A stretch of 64,000 nt of DNA. Origin: Candidatus Thioglobus sp. GTDB lineage: Bacteria; Pseudomonadota; Gammaproteobacteria; PS1; Pseudothioglobaceae. Position numbers and translations under genes: made by a program. The first letter of the stretch is position 1, and each line of letters begins with the position of its first letter. Below are positions 58,866-64,000 of the stretch, piece by piece. The DNA lies in NCBI GenBank assembly GCA_028228555.1, contig JAOJBP010000006.1, forward strand, positions 1 through 64,000, in the 5' to 3' direction. Under the pieces are notes generated by a model. It saw only the letters and a program-made list of their open reading frames with translations, was not told the DNA's origin and ran no database searches.

Positions 58866-59607
58866 CTCCGTAGCTATTGTTATTGGTGCTGGAAGTAGTA
58901 TCGGCGGCGCAATGATTGAGCAGTGGCAAAAAGATAGTGCTATTGGTCAAGTTATTGCTATTAGTAGAAATCAAACTTCTAGCAAAGCAAAAATACTCTC
59001 TTCATCTGTTCACAATATACAATGCGATTATAGCGAAGCATCAATTTTCAAAGCCTGTGAGATGATCAAGCTACTAATGGAGAAAAACCAGTTAGGAACA
59101 ATAAGCCGTATTTGTATTTGCAATGGTGTTTTACATAATGACTCTATTTGGCCAGAAAAACGCATAGAAGAGCTAAATATTAGTAGCCTTTTGGAGGTTT
59201 TCACAATTAATAGTGTCGTTCCTATTCTCTGGTTAAAGTCACTTATTGAACTGGTTAAATCCAAAAATAATTGTATTATTACAGTATTTAACGCAAGGAT
59301 TGGAAGTATCGGAGATAACCGTTCTGGTGGGTGGTATAGCTATCGCGCATCAAAAGCGGCGCTAAATATGCTTTTAAAAACTGCTGCTATCGAATATGCC
59401 AGGCGAGCTAAAAATGTAAAACTTATCTCCTTTCATCCTGGTACTACCGATACAGAATTAACTAAGCCCTTTCAAGGTTCAGTAAAAAAAGAAAAATTAT
59501 TTACACCTGAGTTTGTCGCAGAGCATCTTGTAAAAATTATGAACCAACAAGATATAGATGGTAAATTATCTTTTATTGACTGGGAGAATAAAGCCATTGT
59601 TTGGTAA
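58858..59607 (+). CDS. Short-chain dehydrogenase/reductase
   Basis: NAD(P)-dependent oxidoreductase, 249 aa. Nucleotide motif GAGSSIGG at 10-17; catalytic Tyr162 and Lys166 in YRASK. C-terminal LSFIDWENKAIVW. Substrate unknown; such SDRs recur in LitR-type clusters next to DUF3429 and flavin reductase genes. Coupled to both neighbours. Confidence 0.9.
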   Translation: MNNSVAIVIGAGSSIGGAMIEQWQKDSAIGQVIAISRNQTSSKAKILSSSVHNIQCDYSEASIFKACEMIKLLMEKNQLGTISRICICNGVLHNDSIWPEKRIEELNISSLLEVFTINSVVPILWLKSLIELVKSKNNCIITVFNARIGSIGDNRSGGWYSYRASKAALNMLLKTAAIEYARRAKNVKLISFHPGTTDTELTKPFQGSVKKEKLFTPEFVAEHLVKIMNQQDIDGKLSFIDWENKAIVW

Positions 59608-60034
59608 TGAACAAGTGGCAAAAAAACTTGGTTATTCCGGTCTAATTCCGTTTATTGTATTTACGATTGGTAGTTGGGTGCAATTACCAATCGTATCTAA
59701 TAGCCCCTATATTCTAGTCACTTATGCAGCCGTAATATTATCTTTTATGGGTGCAATTCATTGGGGTATCGCTATGTCTAGCCCTAAGCAAGGCAATTCT
59801 CAATATTTTATTGTTAGTGTTATTCCTGCACTAATTGCATGGGTGTCTCTTCTAATGTCTGAAGATTATGCAATCATCCTTTTAATAATCGGTTTTATTG
59901 CCCTGATCATGTATGATCGGGCTGTAGAAAAATTAGTAAAATTTCCTTCTTGGTATCTACCTATGAGAAAAAGATTAACGACTGTCGTCATCCTATGCTT
60001 ATCTATGACACAACTATCATTCTTGATACTTTAA
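59597..60034 (+). CDS. DUF3429-family membrane protein
   Basis: Start at TTG 59597, placed 10 bp after GGGAG (59582-59586) and overlapping the SDR stop; GTG 59615 is an alternative. About 145 aa with five hydrophobic segments, the FMGAIHWGIAM motif and a YDRAVEKLVKFPSWYLPMR tail characteristic of DUF3429. Inner membrane, function unknown. Confidence 0.82.
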   Translation: MFGNEQVAKKLGYSGLIPFIVFTIGSWVQLPIVSNSPYILVTYAAVILSFMGAIHWGIAMSSPKQGNSQYFIVSVIPALIAWVSLLMSEDYAIILLIIGFIALIMYDRAVEKLVKFPSWYLPMRKRLTTVVILCLSMTQLSFLIL

Positions 60035-60046
60035 ATTGGACCATTT

Positions 60047-60691
60047 ATGCAGTTAAAAACAGAACAGATTGAAGCCTTAGATGATCGATATCGAGCATTA
60101 TTTATAAATGCATTAAGTGGCTTCAAAAGCGCCAATATGATTGCTAGCTGCGATCTAAAAAAAAATACTAATATTGCCATCTTCACTTCTGTTTTTCATA
60201 TCGGCTCAAATCCGCCATTGTTAGGCATGATATCTCGACCACATTCAGTTTCCAGGGATACCTTAGAAAATATACTACAGACTCAACATTACACAATCAA
60301 TCATGTTAATGATTCAATCTGCGAAAAAGCGCATCAAACATCAGCTCGATATGATAAAAAAACATCGGAATTTAAAGCAACAGGTTTAAATGAAGAATGG
60401 CATGATAACTTCCCCGCACCTTTTGTAAAGGAAAGTCGAATTCAGCTAGGTATGAAACTAAGAGAACATCATCAACTAACAGCTAATAATACCATTATGA
60501 TTATTGGTGAGATAACTCATATAAACATCAAAGATGATATCGTTCATCAGGATGGATATATCGATATAGAGAAAGCTGGCAGTGTTACAGTAAGTAGTCT
60601 TGATAGTTATCATCGTACTGAACTCATTACCCAGCTAAGCTATGCTAAACCAGAAAGTCCATCTAAACAAATTACTAATCGTAAGAAATAA
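60047..60691 (+). CDS. Flavin reductase-like FMN-binding protein
   Basis: 214 aa. Split-barrel flavin reductase fold with ALSGFKSANMIASCD near the N-terminus and IGSNPPLLGMISRP as the flavin-binding loop. Likely binds FMN and supplies reduced flavin or reduces a small substrate. Last gene of the rightward operon, 12 bp after the DUF3429 gene. Confidence 0.87.
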   Translation: MQLKTEQIEALDDRYRALFINALSGFKSANMIASCDLKKNTNIAIFTSVFHIGSNPPLLGMISRPHSVSRDTLENILQTQHYTINHVNDSICEKAHQTSARYDKKTSEFKATGLNEEWHDNFPAPFVKESRIQLGMKLREHHQLTANNTIMIIGEITHINIKDDIVHQDGYIDIEKAGSVTVSSLDSYHRTELITQLSYAKPESPSKQITNRKK

Positions 60692-60725
60692 CTAGTCATT
60701 GGAAAAAATACATCTTAAGGTGTCG

Positions 60726-60822
60726 ATCAAAGCTTTGTAAACAGCTAGTTAACATTGCTATAATTAAACTCTTATTTAAGGGTTCTTTAATGCATAAAAA
60801 AATATGATCAACGACAACGACA
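60726..60822 (+). repeat. Copy 2 of the rpsT-tail/leader segment, ahead of smr
   Basis: Begins ATCAAAGCTTTGTAA, i.e. the last rpsT codons I-K-A-L-stop with no rpsT gene before them, then TTAACATTGCTATAAT. Next comes a hairpin AACTCTT/AAGGGTT (60767-60784, ATTT loop) and the MINDND start of smr. The hairpin differs from copy 1 by base changes that keep pairing. TTGTAA (60735-60740) and TATAAT (60759-60764) may be the smr promoter. Confidence 0.8.
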
Positions 60823-61286
60823 AACAGCTGTTTAGAGATAGTGTTGATGCTAGTATACCTATCGATAAAGATGGGGCAAACCCAAAAAATAATCAAGTCA
60901 AAAAAGCTGCATTCACAGCCTATAGCTATATCATCGAAGCCAGATTGGATGGATCGCAAACTGTAGCCCATGCCAAAAACGGTTTATCGCCAAAAATTAT
61001 TAAAAAAATGAAGCGCGGCGATATTGACTATGCACCCACATTAGATCTCCATGGATTTACGACTGTTGAAGCCTGTGAAGCTATGAGTGAGTTCATGCAT
61101 CATTATCAGCATGAAAATTTTATTCATATCATTCATGGCAAGGGCTATAACTCTGAAAATGGCATGAGTATTTTAAAAACCCAAGTTGTAAGCTTTTTAA
61201 GCCAGCACCCTCAAGTATTGGCATTTAACTCTTGCCCTGACAAAGATGGTGGCACTGGTGCAATCTTCGCCCTACTTAAACAATAA
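60804..61286 (+). CDS. Smr-domain protein
   Basis: 160 aa. The C-terminal Smr domain (from about residue 78) has the DLHG motif at 81-84 and HGKG at 111-114, plus GGTGAIFALL at the end. Smr proteins are nucleases or RNA-binding factors; SmrA and SmrB differ in the N-terminal extension, and this resembles the short SmrA/YdaL type. The first codons (MINDND) belong to the segment duplicated from the rpsT region. Followed 3 bp later by xseA. Confidence 0.88.
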   Translation: MINDNDKQLFRDSVDASIPIDKDGANPKNNQVKKAAFTAYSYIIEARLDGSQTVAHAKNGLSPKIIKKMKRGDIDYAPTLDLHGFTTVEACEAMSEFMHHYQHENFIHIIHGKGYNSENGMSILKTQVVSFLSQHPQVLAFNSCPDKDGGTGAIFALLKQ

Positions 61287-61289
61287 ATT

Positions 61290-62690
61290 ATGTTTAATTT
61301 AGATGAAATCTATAGTGTCTCTAGCTTTTTATCACTGTGCAATAAAACGGTTGAAGATAATATTCCTACTTGTTGGTTACAAGGGGAGATTTCTAACTTA
61401 GCACGCCCTGCTTCTGGCCATTGGTATTTCTCATTAAAGGATAATAAAGCTCAAGTTCGCTGCGCCCTGTTTCGTCTTAATCAGAGAAATATTAAATTTA
61501 CGCCTGAAAATGGCATGGAAATCTTAGTGCGCGCTGCGCCAACTCTTTATGAAGCACGAGGAGATTTTCAGCTAATTGTTCAACAAATTGAGCCAGTGGG
61601 TGTTGGTAATCTTAATCTAGCCTTTGAGCAATTAAAAAACAAGCTTGCTGAAGAGGGTCTATTTGATCAGTCTCACAAAAAAAAACTACCTACTCAAATC
61701 AATACTATTGGTGTTATTTCTTCATCGACCGGCGCGGTTATTCAAGATATTATTAGAGTATTAAATAAGCGCTATCCTTTTGCTGACGTTTTATTATTTG
61801 ATAGCATCGTTCAAGGCCAAGGTGCATTTGAAAAAATTAGTCGAGCCATTATTGCAGCTGATAATTCTCAACGCTGTGATGTATTAATTGTTGCTCGTGG
61901 CGGTGGATCGCTAGAAGATCTATGGGCCTTTAATGAGGAGTCATTAGCACGTATTATTTACAACACTAAAACTCCAATTATTAGCGCAATTGGCCATGAA
62001 ACGGACACCACTATTTCTGATTTTGTAGCTGATATTCGCGCTCCAACGCCTAGTGCTGCAGCTATGTTGGCAACGCCGGATAAATTGGAGATACTTTCTC
62101 GTGTGGCAAAATTATCAACACAATTACATCACCAAGTTCTTCAAAATAAACAGCGTAAACAAGCTTATCTTAATCAGCTTAAGCTTAGAATAATCACGCC
62201 TGATAGGCAATTAAATTATTTATCGCAACAACTTGATTATTTATCACATCGACTAAGTGGATCTATAGCTAGTGTTATTGATACTCAAGAGCATAAATTA
62301 ACGACATTGCTTTCTAACTTAAAACAACATTCACCTAGCGTGAGAATTAAGCATTCTATTGCTATTAGTCAGTTGTCAGCTAACCAGCTACATCGACAAA
62401 TTAACCAGGTCGTTCATGATAGTAAACAAACTTTAATCCAATTAAACAGTCGACTAAAAATCGCGACATCACAAATTGTTAAGCAACAGCAAAATCAACT
62501 GGCAAGTCATGCCAATGCACTAGGACACTTATCACCACTCAGCACTCTGTCTAGAGGTTATAGTATTACTACAGGCATCAAAAGCCAAGTATTGACGTCA
62601 ATTACTCATACCCAATCAGGGCAAACTATTAAAACACGCCTAAGTGATGGTGTTATTCATTCCAAGGTGGAAAAAATTGAAAAAAATTAA
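61290..62690 (+). CDS. xseA: Exodeoxyribonuclease VII large subunit
   Basis: Single-strand DNA exonuclease subunit. The protein is 466 aa: an N-terminal OB domain (GEISNLARPASGHWYFSLKD), a catalytic core with GVISSSTGAVIQDI, VARGGGSLEDLWAFN and GHETDTTISDFVAD, then a long coiled coil and C-terminal barb. xseB is not adjacent. The M23 gene start is overlapped by 14 bp. Confidence 0.96.
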   Translation: MFNLDEIYSVSSFLSLCNKTVEDNIPTCWLQGEISNLARPASGHWYFSLKDNKAQVRCALFRLNQRNIKFTPENGMEILVRAAPTLYEARGDFQLIVQQIEPVGVGNLNLAFEQLKNKLAEEGLFDQSHKKKLPTQINTIGVISSSTGAVIQDIIRVLNKRYPFADVLLFDSIVQGQGAFEKISRAIIAADNSQRCDVLIVARGGGSLEDLWAFNEESLARIIYNTKTPIISAIGHETDTTISDFVADIRAPTPSAAAMLATPDKLEILSRVAKLSTQLHHQVLQNKQRKQAYLNQLKLRIITPDRQLNYLSQQLDYLSHRLSGSIASVIDTQEHKLTTLLSNLKQHSPSVRIKHSIAISQLSANQLHRQINQVVHDSKQTLIQLNSRLKIATSQIVKQQQNQLASHANALGHLSPLSTLSRGYSITTGIKSQVLTSITHTQSGQTIKTRLSDGVIHSKVEKIEKN

Positions 62691-63501
62691 ATTCTTATTA
62701 CTCTTACTTTTACCATTAAGTGTTTTGGCGAATCTTGATGTCAAGCATATGCCCATACCAGGGGGAATAGCAGTGGTTGATTTCTATACTAACCATTCCA
62801 ACCCAAAAGCTTTTTATAGCCAAGTTCCAGTCTATATTCAGCAAATAAATAAAACTCATTGGCAAGCATTAGTCGGCATTCCTTTATTGTCTACAATAGG
62901 AGAAAAAAAAGTGACTATTAAGGATTTTTCTACACGACATATTGCCTTTGGAGTAACTGAACATGATTATAAAAAACAGTATATTACCCTGAAAGGAAAA
63001 AACAAAAAATATGTTAATCCAAATCTATTACACATGGATAGAATTAACCGAGAGCGTCCGATTCTTTCCAAAGCGCGTAAAACTTTCTCCAATATAACCA
63101 ACAAACATGTTAAATTTATTCGGCCTGTATCAGGTGTCACTACAAGTCCTTTTGGATTTAAACGCTTTTATAATGGTCAACCTAGGCGCCCCCATACAGG
63201 ACTAGATTATGCGGGAGGCATTGGTACAGAAATTAAAGCTTCTGGAGGGGGTAAAGTTATTATTAGTGATGAATTTTTCTTTAACGGTAATACCGTCTTT
63301 ATTGATCATGGTCAGGGCCTGATTAGCGTTTATATTCATATGAATAAACGCCTAGTAGTACCTGGTCAGATTTTAAATCAAGGCGACATTATCGGGACTA
63401 TAGGTCAAACAGGTAGAGCCACGGGCCCTCATCTACATTTTGGAATCTACCTTAACCAAACTGTTGTCAATCCTAACTTATTAATTAATCATGAAATCTA
63501 A
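62677..63501 (+). CDS. Secreted M23 family peptidoglycan endopeptidase
   Basis: Cleaves peptide crosslinks in the cell wall. Start TTG 62677 (MKKIKFLLLLLLP), just after AAGGTGG and giving a textbook signal peptide ending near VLA-N; 274 aa. Zinc ligands His173 and Asp177 (PHTGLDYAGG) and the HLH motif His252/His254 (GPHLHFG) are intact, so it is probably active, unlike the degenerate LytM protein at 46.6 kb. Overlaps xseA and the RDD gene (11 bp). Confidence 0.9.
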   Translation: MKKIKFLLLLLLPLSVLANLDVKHMPIPGGIAVVDFYTNHSNPKAFYSQVPVYIQQINKTHWQALVGIPLLSTIGEKKVTIKDFSTRHIAFGVTEHDYKKQYITLKGKNKKYVNPNLLHMDRINRERPILSKARKTFSNITNKHVKFIRPVSGVTTSPFGFKRFYNGQPRRPHTGLDYAGGIGTEIKASGGGKVIISDEFFFNGNTVFIDHGQGLISVYIHMNKRLVVPGQILNQGDIIGTIGQTGRATGPHLHFGIYLNQTVVNPNLLINHEI

Positions 63502-63901
63502 TGTCTCATTGTTGCGCCGACTTGGTGCTATGTTTTACGACACTTGCCTAACTTTTTCTTTAGTCTTTTTTATTGGAATGGTTGTCAATGTATTATTTGG
63601 TGATATGGGAGATGCTTTTTTCTATTTAATCACTCTACCCAGTGTTTATTTATATTTCACCATGTCATGGGTTAAAGGGCGTCAAACTGTCGGAATGAAA
63701 GCTTGGAAATTTCAAGTTATACAAAATAATCAATCCTCCCATGAATGGAAAAGTATCACCCATCAACAAGCATTCTTTCGCTTCATTTTAAGCTTTATAT
63801 CGTTTTTATCACTTGGATCTGGGTTTATTTATCAGGTATTTAACCGAAATAATTTGGCTTGGCATGATCAAATTTCTCATACTTTATTGATGAAAAATTG
63901 A
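63491..63901 (+). CDS. RDD-family membrane protein
   Basis: 136 aa with about three hydrophobic helices. The opening SLLRRLGAMFYD carries the Arg and Asp of the RDD motif, and GRQTVGMKAWKFQV is the conserved loop before the last helices. Transport of small solutes has been suggested for some members; role here unknown. Coupled to the M23 gene. Confidence 0.88.
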   Translation: MKSNVSLLRRLGAMFYDTCLTFSLVFFIGMVVNVLFGDMGDAFFYLITLPSVYLYFTMSWVKGRQTVGMKAWKFQVIQNNQSSHEWKSITHQQAFFRFILSFISFLSLGSGFIYQVFNRNNLAWHDQISHTLLMKN

Positions 63902-63930
63902 CTTACATCAATAAAGTAAAAAAAATTTAT

Positions 63931-63938
63931 GCTATAAT
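63931..63938 (+). promoter_or_regulatory. Extended -10 promoter for next gene
   Basis: TGC-TATAAT (63930-63938) is an extended -10 element in an AT-rich stretch, about 30 bp upstream of the ATG at 63968. No good -35 is seen. Confidence 0.5.
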
Positions 63939-63967
63939 ATTTTTAATTGTTTCATCAAGGTAAAGGC

Positions 63968-64000
63968 ATGAGCTCTTCAGCAGAAAATAGCAGTTTAAGA
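63968..64000 (+). CDS. Start of an unidentified gene, cut by window end
   Basis: ATG at 63968 with AAGG upstream (ribosome site) and an extended -10 promoter. Only 11 codons (MSSSAENSSLR) are inside the window, too few to identify. The frame is open to the edge. Confidence 0.5.
   Translation, partial: MSSSAENSSLR

Overview
This 64 kb window is an ordinary, gene-dense piece of an AT-rich gammaproteobacterial chromosome. Gene order supports this (iscRSUA-hscBA-fdx; tolQRA behind ybgC and ruvB; fur divergent from bamE; mnmA-hflD; lolB divergent from hemA-prfA), as does the short intergenic spacing. Low GC, small size and the gene set resemble the marine SUP05/Thioglobus sulfur-oxidiser group; that placement is inferred from general resemblance, not from a marker gene. 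No prophage, insertion sequence, CRISPR array or rRNA operon was seen. The only RNA genes or elements recognised are one tRNA-Ser and two riboswitches.

Layout. 0-6 kb: cysE tail and a complete ISC iron-sulfur operon with two adjacent IscR-type operators. 6-12 kb: mrp, metG, tRNA-Ser(GGA), oligopeptidase A and a small membrane protein. 12-20.6 kb (minus strand): acpP-fabF, parE-queC, groES-groEL, argJ-purU. 20.7-24.1 kb: a Fur-boxed ferric iron ABC transporter in the order ATPase, binding protein, permease. 24-26.3 kb: CDF metal exporter, ruvC, thioredoxin. 26.3-35.3 kb: a long minus-strand run from lolB and ruvB through ybgC-tolQRA, a ParS/MbcA-domain protein, minC, glyS and dtd to an ArsC-like protein. 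35.4-41 kb: hemA-prfA, znuB, fur, bamE-ccmA-ccmB.

41-44 kb is the regulatory highlight. metK follows a SAM-II-like aptamer coupled to an intrinsic terminator, and ahcY immediately downstream follows a clear S-adenosylhomocysteine riboswitch. SAM synthesis and SAH removal thus appear to be controlled by their own metabolites in adjacent genes. 44-49.6 kb: a HIT-superfamily protein resembling plant GDP-L-galactose phosphorylase, glyQ (split from glyS), a YqaA/DedA-type protein, a degenerate LytM lipoprotein, MscS and miaB. 49.6-51.7 kb: a copper-delivery cluster (SCO, PCuAC, DUF2946). 51.8-55 kb: phoH, mnmA, hflD, rpsT and a Trp-rich small protein.

55-60.7 kb is the most system-like region. 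A MerR-B12-binding (LitR/CarH-like) regulator heads a leftward operon (glutathione-peroxidase-like protein, folE, DUF6279 lipoprotein). It is divergent from a rightward operon (CIA30 protein, SDR, DUF3429 protein, flavin reductase). A palindrome sits between the two predicted -10 boxes. The set resembles B12-dependent light or oxidative stress regulons, but no photolyase is present and the regulator lacks two residues typical of CarH. 60.7-64 kb: smr, xseA, an M23 peptidase and an RDD protein. The smr leader is a diverged duplicate of the rpsT 3' end plus its downstream hairpin.
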